Positions 41,061 to 59,000 of a stretch of 64,000 nt of DNA are shown in pieces. The position numbers and the translations under genes are program-made. The stretch comes from Capitulum mitella. Its lineage: Eukaryota > Arthropoda > Thecostraca > Pollicipedomorpha > Pollicipedidae. Numbering within the stretch: position 1 is the stretch's first letter; every line of letters begins with the position of its first letter. The DNA lies in NCBI GenBank assembly GCA_030062745.1, contig CP099839.1, positions 12,501,302-12,565,301 on the forward strand, given 5' to 3'. The notes beneath the pieces were generated by a model. That model made no database searches, was not told where the DNA came from, and saw only the letters and a list, made by a program, of their open reading frames with translations.

Positions 41061-43271
41061 GTACTTCATCTCCGCTTTTTTCCGTTTTGGATTCTTTCTT
41101 GTGTAGACAGTGGCTTTCGATAAGGTTAGTGTACATTTGGTCGAATTTGTAGTTGCATATGCTTCGGCGAAACGTAGCCATTCTGATGAAGCCTGAGATA
41201 TAAAATGAAACGTCATTTGTCTTATCGTATGTCATATTGGCCAATGCTGATTATATACAAATGCATATACATATATATATAGTATGCGTAATTTGCGATT
41301 ACTTTCAGAGCTTGCGGTCAGAAGACAGCCTCTTTTGAGGCACCAGAGGCTGTGGCGGGGCTCTATTAATGGATACTATGTGATAGTTAATGATGACCAC
41401 ATAATGTCTCTGTTTTGCTTCCCGCGTTTCGGAGGCATGCAATGTTGGGTGACAATGTTACGGCACCTACTGTTTGCTCGACACGCTATGGCAAAGTTCT
41501 GCCGTCGCCTTACGGGGGGTGATAAGGGACAGCAAGTTCAACGTTTCCTGCTTGTCAAAGTGTGCGGATACCATAAGGAACTATTTCTGTGATGGACAGC
41601 TATGATTTGCGTTTACTTTCGAAACCTTTTCTTCGTCGCCGTTGAACCCTATACATTTCTAAACACACATGTTCAATGTGTCGGCGAAGATCATTGGTTC
41701 TGAATTAGTACTATCGCCTTAAGTCTCTGTAAAACCTGATGTGGGTGGAAAAAATGTTGCATTTGATCCCCATTGAAAAACCTGAACTTTAGGCCAAGTG
41801 TGAACGAAAGGCGGAAACATATTTACGAAGCTTAACCCGTCCACGACTTGGGGGGAGTTGACAGCCCCCCCTGGGGTTTTTCTGGGACTGCGAGAGAACG
41901 AACGAACACAGAGTCACGAAACTTTGTGTACCTTTTGCTTTATCATTTTTACACCTTGCGTCAAAGTTTTCACCTCAGGTCAGGTCAGATACTTGACCTA
42001 GGTCAGGTCAAACAGACCTATGCCAAAAAAAGTTTAACGCCCTCTAACTTTTTCGCAAAACAAGATATCTCAATGATACTTTCAGGAATTAGTGATGTTG
42101 ATGCATACAACAAATCTGCTATCTCGGACTTTTCGGAATTTTTCGGGTCATTGACCTACGGTCAAGCCCATTTTTAACACATGTCGTCGTTTTTTCAGAA
42201 ATTGACGGAATATTTCATAACATTTTTAGTGTGGAGTGAAGCTGACATATAGTTACCGTCATTGGGCAAAGTATCAATGACTTCCAGTCATTGACCTGAG
42301 GTCAGATCACGAATAACTAGTGAGCCAAAATGCATCACCGTGAAAACCAGCGATGAATTACTCAGAATGGGTAGATATTGGCAGAACTGGCTTGCACAGA
42401 CGTAAGTAATACCAGGAACCTAAAAAAGTTTGAAAAAATGCCATGTTTTGGAAATAAACAGACTCTCGCGAATAAAGCTCCGCCAATTTTGTAGATTGGT
42501 AACTAATACATTTTTGCAAAATTTAATCATGAAAAGCCATCACAAAAACCACTAAGATCAATAAAATTTACATGGATAGGCTTTTCTCGCAGAAATAAAG
42601 GAACGCTGAAATTAGTTACCGTCAATCTCTTACTGCATACGGCTGCGCCGCACGCTGGCAGCCGGCGCGAAAATTGGTGTGTCTTTAACTCAACGTTTCG
42701 GCGTATGTATTGAACAAATCTGAGAAATTAGATGTGTATCGGCATCTACGGACCTTTACTTGTGCCCTGGTGCCTTTAACTATGCGTCATTAGTCCCAGC
42801 CCTTGAGATTCAGACCGTTTCTCAGTGTCATGCAGTCGGTTATGGGAAAACATATATAGGACGTAAATTGCTTACATATTATCTAAAACTAAAAAATGAG
42901 GCCAGTTTCGAGCTCTAGTCGTCACAACCTTTCCAACGGCGTGCTTATTTTTGTCGTGCGACCAACCGTTCGTGAGTTAGAAGGGGGGCGGTCGACTGCC
43001 CCCCCAGTCGCGCATGATCGAAACTGACCGACGGTCGTGCGCGGGTTACATATGCTTTATATTCAACGCATTTACAACAATCAAACCTACCACGCACGAA
43101 TAGGAAAAAAAGCGCGGCCTGAACAGTAATATAAACGACATATTCCACGGCAGCCGAAGGACAATGTCCGGCTTCAGGACCCTGCCGCTCACCAGTGGTG
43201 GTGACAAGTCCAGTAGGACAGCCACGCGATCCGAGGAGCCCGATGGATCGGCTGCTGTCCTTGGCTGACAA

Positions 43272-44071
43272 TTCCTTAATTAGACAAATGGAGGGAGCAG
43301 TCTACAACAAAGACGCGACCCAAACTGCGGACGGGGACCGGGTAGACATTTTGAAGAAGACCAGCAGGAGGCAAAATGTAACATAACTTAGGTTAACTAA
43401 ACTAAAGCTAAAAAGTCTGGGCGGACTTAATAAGCTTGCTTTATGCAACTTGATTCACAAACAACAGTGACTGATGAATATCGCACAGGCAACAAAAACA
43501 TGGGATACAAAAAATGCGGGACATAAATGTCACAGTTGTCGCCGAATTACCATTAAATTCCCGTATCAGAAAATATTAATACCCATGCGTGACTCAGTAT
43601 CGCTCAAGCGACTGACGGTGCGTAGTGACAGTGCTACAAAATATCATGCCATGATCAAAAACTAAGTACAGTTTCTTAATCAGACAAATTGAGGGGGCAG
43701 TCTGCAGCAAAGACGCGATGCAAATTGAGAATGGGGATCGGGCAGACATTTTGAGGGGGATCAGCAGGAGGCAAGATGGAACATAACTTAGGTCAACTTA
43801 AATTCAAAAGCCTGGACGTACTTAATAAGCTTGCTTTACACAACTTGGTTCACACATAACTGCGAACGATGAATATCGCACAAGCAACAAAGATATGGGG
43901 TACGAGGAATGCATAACATAAATATCACAAGTGCCGCCGAATTACCATTAAATTCTCGTATCGGAAAATGTAAACATCCCATGCGTGACTCACTATCGTT
44001 AAAGCGACTGACGGTGCGTAATGGCTGAGTGACACAAAAAAATCATGTCATGATGAAAACCTAAGTACAAA
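43272..44071 (+). repeat. Two-unit tandem duplication, about 400 bases per unit
   Basis: Unit 1 (43272-43671) starts TTCCTTAATTAGACAAATGG and unit 2 (43672-44071) starts TTTCTTAATCAGACAAATTG. Both run collinearly to a closing CATGATCAAAAACTAAGTAC-type end. They differ at roughly one base in eight by eye, so the duplication is old. Confidence 0.85.
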
Positions 44072-45534
44072 AGACTTTATCCTTCCTCTTATCCAAACTG
44101 CGTATTGTTTAACCCTACTCCGTGCTCCTACCCGGTACATAGATCACACAGATCCAGATGTCTGTTCGGTCCACTTAACATCTTATTGGACGAAATATGC
44201 ACCCGAAGACCAACGCCAGAAATCACACGTTCGCTTTATCTTGTTCATACAATGAGTCAAATCGTAGAAATAAGAAACACCCCTTTTACACGAACCTGAA
44301 TCCGCCATTGACCTACATGGCGGATCCAAGAAAGCGGATTCAGGAAAACTTCCTAACGGATATTTGAAAGTGTGCGGGTTATAAATATTTTCATCATTTG
44401 AACTGTCCGTGGCATTATAAAGGACATCAAAACAGTACATGCTTACGTCAATGTGCGCAAGCTCCGGAAAGCGCGATATTCCTCAAACATGTCCCAAAAA
44501 AGTGTTCGGGTATGTTTCGTCTACCATGCGTATCCTACATCCCCGCTCGCAATGTATACACTATGCGCAAGATTCATTGTTTTGCAAGTGGTTGTTTGTT
44601 GTATGACAGCAGATTTGCTTGTTTTTACAATCCCGTTTGTTCTCAGCTGAACCATGACGGGGCTGAAATTATCTGAATATGTTTTGAGTACACTGCTTAG
44701 CAGCAGCCATGATTTCTTATGCAAGTGTTTTGATATGAAATTACGCTATACTTCAGTGCAGATGTTTTAATAGCTTTTATTGCAGGTTTAAGAAACCTAA
44801 CTTTAAACGCGCGAGAATTTTAGCGGGAACTAACAGCGGTGTGTCAGAAACCTGCAGTTGTGATGACATTTTCCGGTAAAAGTACGGCCCACCTCAGTTG
44901 TTTTTACCCCGGAGAGAAATTTGAACAAATTGGTGCTAAATTTTGTATGTGTTGATCCAGTGAAAAAACTGCATCTCAACAAATATATTTTAACAATATC
45001 TTTGACCACCCTTAGCTATTTTATCAAATCATCAATATTAAATCAGTTTCTATGGACAACGTACATATAAACGAAACTTTGATGACCCAGACCCAAAGTA
45101 AGCACATTTTCGCTTTGGCGTCAGCTGATATGAAATGATTTCTGTTCGAGTTCCTAAGTACGCAAATTACGACGATTTCTTTCAGCGATACTAGTGTAGC
45201 ATGTTGCTACTTGGTCACAGTCATTTCGTGTACTTCCTACAATACAATACGTAATCATGCAAAAGAAATTATATTTTGGGACGATGCCACAACAATTGGA
45301 AGAAATATTCTCGATCTGTAAACTACTTTTATTTCTAAAGTGTGTAAATAAACTTAAAATCCGGGAGAAAGCGAGTTGTGTTACGATTTGCGAATGCAAC
45401 GATACGATACAAAATCATTGCCTATCGTAACATTTTGGTAGAATGGTTTTACGCGAACTCGTGTATATCTAGTACTTCGCGTTACCTATACAGTCGAAAT
45501 TTCGAGTGACTCCCTCTTAAGAGCTCATCGGGGA

Positions 45535-45713
45535 TCAGGGCCTTCGACTTCTGTAAATCATTGGGGAACCGAGCAGAGGGCCGATAACCTAACCTCCCCT
45601 AAATGTGAGTTTCTCAGCTGATTTAGCCTACTTTTTTTTGACCAACGGAAATTTATAATTTTTTGCTACTATTTATGGAATAAAAATTGCATTTATCTCC
45701 ATGTATGTAAGCC

Positions 45714-45770
<57 letters not shown>

Positions 45771-45945
45771 CTTACGTCTTATCTGTTAGTGCGGCCGTTC
45801 TTTTCGCAACTATTATTCATTTCCCTTAAAAAATGGCAAAACATATTGCTGGAGCCCAAACCAACATCGGGAGGACCCAAATCAACATTGGATGGGCCAG
45901 GACTCTCTCAAAAGAATACAGATCGACACCCATGTTGGATATAAT
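45535..45945 (+). repeat. Diverged third copy of a dispersed repeat
   Basis: Three successive blocks match 13560-13980 (and 35170-35600) in the same order. They contain AAATGTGAGTTTCTCA, AAATTTATAATTTTTT, and CCCAAATCAACATTG with GGGCCAG plus CTCTCAAAAGAATA. Divergence is far greater than between the two segmental copies, so this is an independent member of an interspersed family. Confidence 0.75.
45717..45766. repeat. (TA)n microsatellite
   Basis: Simple dinucleotide tract inside the diverged dispersed repeat copy. The related copies do not have it at this position. Confidence 0.9.
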
Positions 45946-46057
45946 TTGTCTCCAGTGTCATGTTTATGTCCGTTGTCCACTGTGCGAAAACACCATTACC
46001 AAAAGGTCTTTATTTTGTTTCTTTTCCCTCGCAAAAAAGACATTTTGATGCAATCTT

Positions 46058-46180
46058 CGCATTGCTTGAAAATTCGCTTCAAGCAATGCGAATCGCTCAT
46101 TTCTCTCACAGCTTACAGCTGTGAATGCTGTTAATTGAATTGAAAATTACAGCAAATGCTTCACACAACTGTAAGCTGTG
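46058..46180. repeat. Two adjacent inverted repeats (hairpins)
   Basis: The first (46058-46090) has perfect 13-base arms, CGCATTGCTTGAA and its complement, around a 7-base loop. The second (46107-46180) has perfect 12-base outer arms, CACAGCTTACAG and CTGTAAGCTGTG, with further imperfect pairing inside (TGCTGTTAATT with AATTACAGCA). They may be remnants of a small inverted-repeat transposon. Confidence 0.8.
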
Positions 46181-46885
46181 TGGCGCAATGTGACCGCGCG
46201 GGTTTGGCAACACTTCCCAAGATTTCGATGACAATTTCCCTTTTTGGCGTGCCATTTCCTGAGATACCACGTTTCGCTAGCTTCTAAATCTAAACATTGT
46301 AATAATACTGCGTAGACCTGTATGTGCAGCAAACAAAAAAAGGATAAAGCCATGCCAGGTACGAGCAATAAACGATACGAATGAACGGCCGGAAAGGATA
46401 TTTTGGAAAGGAAGGAAAGAAAGGATATTTTGAGATTTTTATTTATCTTTGTTAACGTATTTCACCAAGAACATTTTTGTTTAGGCATTTGGCAGCTAGG
46501 AGTGTTGCGTATCTTGACACAGTATCAGGGAAAACACTGACATATTTGGTGCGATAGAGTTAAATTATACCATGCACATGAAATACGCGGCAGTTTGTTA
46601 TTTAATGATGACGTCTTTGCTAGGGAAGGAAAGAGAAACAAAGTTTTCACCACTTTTTGCCTGAAGGTAGTTTCGATATGTGAAACGTATTTAATGAAAT
46701 GAGATAGGCATCCACAACCGGGAAATTTCCCCAAATTTTGGCCTATATTCCCCGATCCTCAGATCTGAGCCGATTTCCCTAGAAAAAGCAAATTCCCCCA
46801 GATGCGGTCGCACTGATTTCGAGCTGCACCACACAACAGATGTAAGACCCTTTTTCTTGCTGATAACGTCTGTTGCTCCTGGTAG

Positions 46886-48900
46886 GAGTCCTGCTGGCCT
46901 GGCTGGTGCCGGCACCGCTGGCAGCAGTAGCTGTGACCGCCGCCGCCCATTCTGCCACGCCTGACCCTCTGAAGACCCAGCTGGCCACTCCGGACTCTCC
47001 AACGACCCAGCTGGCCACGCCGGATCCTCTGACGGCCCAGCTGGCCATACCGGTCCCTCTGACGACCAAGATGACCACACCGAACCCTCCAACGACCCAG
47101 CTGGCCACTCCGGACCCTCCAACGACCCAGCTGGCCACGCCGGACCCTTTGACGGCCCAGATGGTCGCCGTCGCCGCCGGCCGGCGCACGCTGCTCGTCT
47201 ACGACGCTGACTGGGCGGCGCTGGCAATGGCCGCCCAGCGGGCGCTGCACACCGTCGCCGCCTCGCTGGAGGCGCGCCTGTTCGCCGGCAGCGAGGCCGA
47301 ACGCAGGCTGCTGGCCGGCGCGCGGCTCCCGGCCGACCTGTGCCTCCTGCTGCTGGGCGAGGCCAGCTGGAGCGGCCTGCCGGCCCGGCGGCGGCTGCAG
47401 ACGTTCTGGGCGCGGCTCTGCCGCCGGCTGGTGCTGGCGGCGCCCGCAGGCGCCCCGCTCGGCGCGGAACGCCTGCTGGCCGAGCAGTTCGCCTTCTCGC
47501 AGCGCCCGGTGCTGCTGCTGCGGACGGGGAACCAGTCGGCGTGGAGGCCGATGACGATCGACTGCGCGCGCCGACAGGTCCGGCTCGGCGCCGCGCAGAC
47601 CGCGGCCGAGTTCCGGCCGGGCCGGGTCTCCCTGAGCGGCGTCCGGCTGCGCGTCACCTCTACGGCCGCCGCCGCCACCGTCTTCGCCTGGCTGCGCGAC
47701 GACGTCGAGGTCGGCGTTGAGGTGGAGCTGCTGGACGCCATCGCCGCCGTCGAGGGCTTCAGCGTGCGCTTCGTGCGGCCCAGCGACTCGCGCGGCCTCT
47801 TCGGCAAGGTGGTGAACGGCTCGTGGACGGGCGTGATCGGCCTCCTCGAGCGCGACGAGGCCGACCTGGCTATGGGGGACATCTCGGACACGCTGGCGCG
47901 CCGCCGCGCCGTCAGTTATGTCTACCCGTTCCACGTGGAGCACATTGGCTTCATCGGACACAAGCCGAGCCCGCTGCCGCGCTGGGTGGTAATCGTGCGT
48001 CCGTTCGACACGGCCACCTGGGTGCTGCTGTTTGCCAGCTTGGCGGCCTCGGCTATCGTCTTCACCTTCCTGCCGGATGTCTTCCCTGGCGGCGGAGGCG
48101 GCGGTGGAGCGCCTGACTCGCCGCTCTGCCGGCGCGTGCTGCAACGCGCCGAGACTAACCTGGCACGCTCGGCGCTGCTGAGCCTGACCACCGTGATGGG
48201 CCAGTCCAACAGCGTCAACCCGGAGGGCGGCGCGGCGCGCTTCTTCATGGCCCTGTGGTGGTTCTTCTGCATGGTGATCGGCATCGGCTACCAGACGGTG
48301 CTGGTGTCGGAGCTGTCGAAGCCGGTGGTGCCGCCGGCCGTCGACTCGCTGCAGGGGCTCGGCCACAGCTCGCTGTCGGTCGCCTGCAGCCCCAACTCGG
48401 CCGTCTGGTCGTACATCCTCAGCTTCGCCAACTCCAGCGACCGGAGCATGGCGCAGATCGCGCGCAAGATGGTGCCGTACCGCTTCCGCGACATCCACAC
48501 GGTGGCCATGCGCAGCGACACCGTCTACATGAACGAGTTCACTCAGCTGAGGCTGGCGGCGATGAACCGGCCGGACGGCGACCGGCTGCGGCTCAGCACG
48601 GCTAGCTTCTTCGCCACTGGCCTGGCGTGGCCGATCCAGCCGGAGGCGTGCTATGAGGGCCTGCTGAGTCGCAGCGTGCTGCGCCTGCTGCAGGCCGGCC
48701 TGGTCGACAAATGGATCCGAGACGCCGTCTCGAGCCGTAGCCGAGTCAGGCCGCCGCCGGCGCAGGTGCAGGCCATGACGCTGCACGACATGCAGAGCGC
48801 GTTCCTCTGCTTGGCGATGGGGCTAGCCGCCGCCCTGGCCGCTTTCCTGGGCGAGCTGGCGCTTCACGTGGTCGGCAGGCGCCAGCGCTGGCGCCGCTGA
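46886..48900 (+). CDS. Variant ionotropic receptor (ionotropic glutamate receptor family), main exon
   Basis: This codes a ligand-gated cation channel of the arthropod IR family, expected in the plasma membrane of chemosensory or other sensory neurons. With the exon at 39383 the protein is 680 residues. It has a signal peptide, then seven 10-residue repeats (about 33-102) and a short divergent N-terminal region. Lobe S1 contains GVIGLLERDEADLA and YVYPF (about 325-360). TM1 is near 388-406, a Gly-rich loop and pore region (VMGQSN) near 446, and TM2 at 462-482 (FFMALWWFFCMVIGIGYQ). Lobe S2 follows, TM3 is near 649-672, and a short basic tail ends the protein. I could not place the canonical glutamate-binding residues, as is usual for divergent IRs. 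The coding sequence is extremely GC-rich, which leaves long antisense frames that are shadows. The ligand and exact subfamily are unknown. Confidence 0.9.
46954..47163 (+). repeat. Seven in-frame 30-base repeats in the receptor's N-terminal region
   Basis: Seven consecutive 10-residue units with consensus ATPDPLTTQL (variants include ATPDSPTTQL and AIPVPLTTKM). They lie between the signal peptide and the N-terminal domain. The Thr/Pro-rich composition would make an extended, possibly O-glycosylated stalk outside the cell. Confidence 0.95.
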
Positions 48901-54690
<5,790 letters not shown>

Positions 54691-56060
54691 TTCCGCCGAC
54701 TGCGAACGACCCCGTTTCCCATCTTCGACCTCGGGTGGGTTGCCAGGTACTCACTGTGCCGAGATCATCGTCAACAGAAATGTCAGAAAGGCGTCGTGCG
54801 GTCTAATGTACGGAGTCGTTGACCGCTTATGGAATAAAACAACTCAATAACGTCGCTTTCTTCATGTTGCCGATGTTTGCGGCATTGGCGCGCTACGCGG
54901 CTCCGAGGGCAAAAAAAAAAACAAAAAAAAACAGACCCTCTGGCCGAGTAAGCATTTCTCGAAATCACTGCCCTCAGTTTTGCCTAACCATTCACAAAGT
55001 CCAACAGAGCCTTCCCCTTTTATCACTCCCACCTCTCTCATTAGTGTTATTCCTTCCTTTGTTATTTGTGAATGTCATCCATGGTAATAACTAATAACCA
55101 AAATGATCCAACCCAAAGTGCATTGCTGAACTGCTGAACGGGACTATCACCCGGAACATGATAAGTCGATAATATCCAGACACGTTTTGTTGCGACTGAA
55201 AGTAGATTGATTGGACTTGGAACGACACTACCAGGCTTTCGTTGCATGGATCACCTAGTGTCAACACCATTCGAGCACAACCGGTTCTAGACTTTTACGC
55301 TCGTCAAGATCTTCTATGTTTTCTTCGGTTAGAACCAAAATACTTCGCATTTGGGGTATGAAAATTGTGTATTTAAATGCCACAGAGTTGCTCCAAATTT
55401 TACGAATGGTCTGTGAACATCTAAATAAATGCAGAATGATGAATGTTAACTGCCACAGCAAACAAACAAATCCCAGACAAAGTAAAGAACTGACCGATAT
55501 TGAAAACTTCTACACAACTCAATTATAAAGTACGTGCGCTAACAGTTGAATAAAATTTGCCCGCAAACCCATCCATAGTTCTGTTTTGCAATGAAGCGAA
55601 TTATTTTTACTCATTGCTTAAATGTAGGGTTTATAAACATAGATACGAAAATAGCACGTAAAAGTATGTACTATAGAAGAGCAATGCCTCTCTTGAAAAG
55701 CAAAGTGGGCCAGCCATTTGTGGAACATTCGAAACAATTCTAAAGGGATCCTAAAGGGGAAATCATGGACAAAATGCCTACAAAAGCTCTCTTATTAACT
55801 TAATACACTAACTCCTGAGCTATGCTCAAGTCACAATGTGGATTTATCGCAGAGGATAATCTTCATACTCTGTGAGAGAAGAAACTCCGGTTCAGATTGT
55901 TCAAACTTTCCTGCGCTGCGCTTCCTCGTCGAACGTATCCTGCGCCCGCTCCGCACCTCTAGAAGGGCTCACATAGTTGAACAATCAATGTCGTCGTCCT
56001 CCGGCACGGCCCAGGCCACGGACCAGGCCGCGGCAGCTCGCGAGACCGGCCCTCGTCAGC
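54691..56060. other. Noncoding stretch between the SINE-like element and the MATH gene; no gene recognised
   Basis: AT-rich, with A-rich tracts near 54910. Frames are short. The part next to 56060 would include the 3' untranslated region of the minus-strand MATH gene; its polyadenylation signal was not located. Confidence 0.55.
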
Positions 56061-59000
56061 CTAGTCCTCCAGGAAGACGTCCAGCTTGATCAGCACGGAG
56101 CCGTCCAGGATGAAGCGGCGCGTCTCCAGCAGCTGCTGCGGGAAGCCGAGCCCGACGCACTCGTAGTTGTCCTTGCCCTTGGGCCGGCGCCAGTTCCAGC
56201 CGGAGCAGAGCTCGCGCGGGTCCCAGATCCGGCTGCGGATGTCGTGCGGCACGGCCGAGTGGTCGAGCAGCGAGAGCCGCAGCTTCAGACGGAACGGCCA
56301 CGGCAGGTAGTCGTCGAACCTGCGGCGGCAGGATCCAGATGTCGGTGACGACACCGCCAGCAGGCGGACGTCAGTCGGGATACCGTCAGCAGGCGCAGAC
56401 ATTAGTCAGGGTACCGTCGGCAGAAAGGCGTCAGTCAGGGCACCGTCAGCAGGCCGACGTCAGTCGCGGTACCGTCAGCAAGCCCAGAGGTCAGTCAGGA
56501 CACCGCCAACAGGCGGAGACGTCAATCGGGACGCCGTCAGCAGGCGCAGACGTCAGTCATGGCACCGTCAACAGACAGAAGTCAGTAAAGGTTCCGACAG
56601 AGGGCGTCTAGGACGTTTGTCACAGCCCACAGAGCGCGGCAAACTCAAAAGAAAAAATCCCGTTGCCTTTTCCGGTGGGAGACTAAGAGCGACCCAGCTC
56701 AATTCACGCCGGATTAAGCAATAATTTGCGGTCATTGGAAATGTTTTCTCTTTCTTTATTGGAAACCCCCTGGTTTAGACTAGCCGTCGCACGGCTGAAT
56801 AAAAACTGAGCTGATGCTTGCTCTGGTCACTTCAACGCAGACAACATTCCTGGGTCTCGGTGAGGAGCACTGGCTTTACAGACCGGCCTCTCCTCGTCTT
56901 ACCTTCCAGGCGTGAGGCCGGCGTGCATGTAGACGTTGCCTCCCTGCCGACTGGGGAACACCCTGATGTACATGCGGTAGCCGCCCTGGTAGACGTAGAA
57001 ACTAGGACTGCGCAGAGAGTGCCGATCTTCCCAGGTTGCCATCATAGTGGGAAAGTCCTGAGGGGTTCGTGCGTGTCAACTGGCTGCTCCCGGCACTCTT
57101 GCATCTTCGTTGCGGCTTAGTTGTTTTAAGAAAACGTCTCATGTCGGCTTTTGAGAGCAGGCTCCGTTCGGCACTTGAAAACTGAGACCATGGCTTGCTG
57201 AAATACCCCAGCTAGAATTAACTAACCGACTCTGTGGTCTGGCTGACAATCTCCCACGTAGTTCTCTTCCCGCCCGGGCTTCACCAGATTCCGAAACAAT
57301 GACAGATAATTTTTTCTGTTTTGACATTTCCGTTGCAGAAAAACCTGCAGTGGTTCTCTCAGACATCAGCGACCGTATACCAATAAGTACCCGGCTGAGG
57401 ACTACCCAGTGTAACACCAAAAAGGATCTACCCAGATCCAGTGTGTTTGACTTCCGTAAAAACAAGTCACCGCAAAAACTCACAAGTCACCTGATTACAT
57501 TTTTCGGCATTGAAAATGCTGAACAGTGAAGTGACATGGTTCTTGTAGTGCTCAATTCTGAAATATCTAGCCTGCCAATAGAAAAACGACCAGATGCTCT
57601 GAACTAATTCAACCCTGGATTTTTTGTGACCTCCTACGCCGCATTAACGTAACAGTCATTAAAAGATAAGTAAAGGTATGCGCTTAACCCAACCAGGAAA
57701 ACCAACCTAATTTCAGGACTTCCAGAAACAATTTGAAAACCATGCTAAGGAGCGCCAGAAAGTTACTTCCAACGTAAATTGTATGAAAAATCGTCAAATC
57801 CAAAACAGGTCTGGAGAACCCTGCTAGGAGACATAACAGGTAGATCATCTATCAAAGGTTAACTTCCTGATGACTTTGAATTAGACATCAGCCTCATACC
57901 TCAACCAACAAAGGTATCCAACCAATTTGATGTTTTTCCACTGTCGCTACAAAACTTGACGCAAAACTTGTACCCTCCACAACAAATCCTTTGCCACACG
58001 TAAAAAAAACTCAAACCTTGCGGAACATTTCAAATTTGCCCACGTCAACGCATTTGCAACCAACATAACTATCCAGAATTTGAACACCACCGGTGTGGCT
58101 TCTGGTCATGAAAGATCAAAGTTCTTAAAGATCCTGCCATCCACCATAGTTCCTCGTCTTGCTCACCTAACAATTTTGTCTCACCCAAGATATTTTTCCC
58201 AATTGATTCATAGAAGCGGTAGTTGTTCCGGTGTTCAAATCTGGCAATCATTTATTCCCACCAATTACAGGCCTACATCTCTTTTACCAGTTCTCTCTAA
58301 GGTGCTGGAGCGCGTTGTATAATGCCAGCTGCTCCCCCTCTTGTCTGCTGACAACCTGATATTCAAAAATCAATACCATTTTCGTTAATCTCTCATCTGT
58401 ATGATGAAATTACTGGTGCGCTCTGCAATCATGATATTTGTGCATCTAGTTATCTTGATCTTAGAAAAGTTTCCGATACGGTTAATCATCGAATACTTCT
58501 CCATAGGCTGGAAAAATATGGTATAGTTAACTTTCTTGGTAAGTTACTAGACTTTTTCATGTCATATCTTGAAAACTACCAGCAAATAGTTAAATACATG
58601 ATAAATCCCACCAGCCCCCTAAATGTGCCACAGGGTGTCCCCAAGGACCTATTCTTGGACTACTTTTATTTTAAATTTACAAAAGGGGCATTCACCTTAG
58701 CCCGGATATCCCTGAGTCCTTCCTTTTTGCAGACGGCGCGGCCCTAGCATTTAAAGCCCCAGGCATCCAGCAACTCAAGTCATCCACCAATGAATGCTTA
58801 ACCAATGTTGTGACCTGGCTCACGTTAAACAGACTTACTTTTAACCGACACCGTCTGAAAGGTGTCAAATAGGGAACCCCCTCGTTTTTTCCTGAATAAC
58901 TTCTGAACTGTTAGAATCAGCCCAACCAAATTTTCAGAACCTATTTAACACTCAGTTTTACATATTTTTGCACCAAAATCTCCTCCTCCCCCACCTTTTC

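Larger units (their letters stand above)
42864..46885 (+). other. Probable intron of the ionotropic receptor gene, with repeats; no other gene seen
   Basis: Together with 39411-42863 this would form the first intron. It holds a two-unit 400-base tandem duplication (43272-44071), a diverged dispersed repeat (45535-45945), an AT tract and two strong inverted repeats (46058-46180). Frames are short and without recognisable proteins. Confidence 0.5.

Noticed and set aside
41965..42020. Clustered AGGTCA half-sites resembling nuclear-receptor response elements
   Set aside because: The matches vary between the two duplicate copies, lie in dispersed repeat sequence and have no consistent spacing.
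46759..48786. 675-codon open frame on the minus strand over the receptor exon
   Set aside because: It is the antisense shadow of a very GC-rich coding exon. The plus strand has the receptor domains in order, and the minus frame is a compositionally odd Arg/Gln/Ala/His string without family features.
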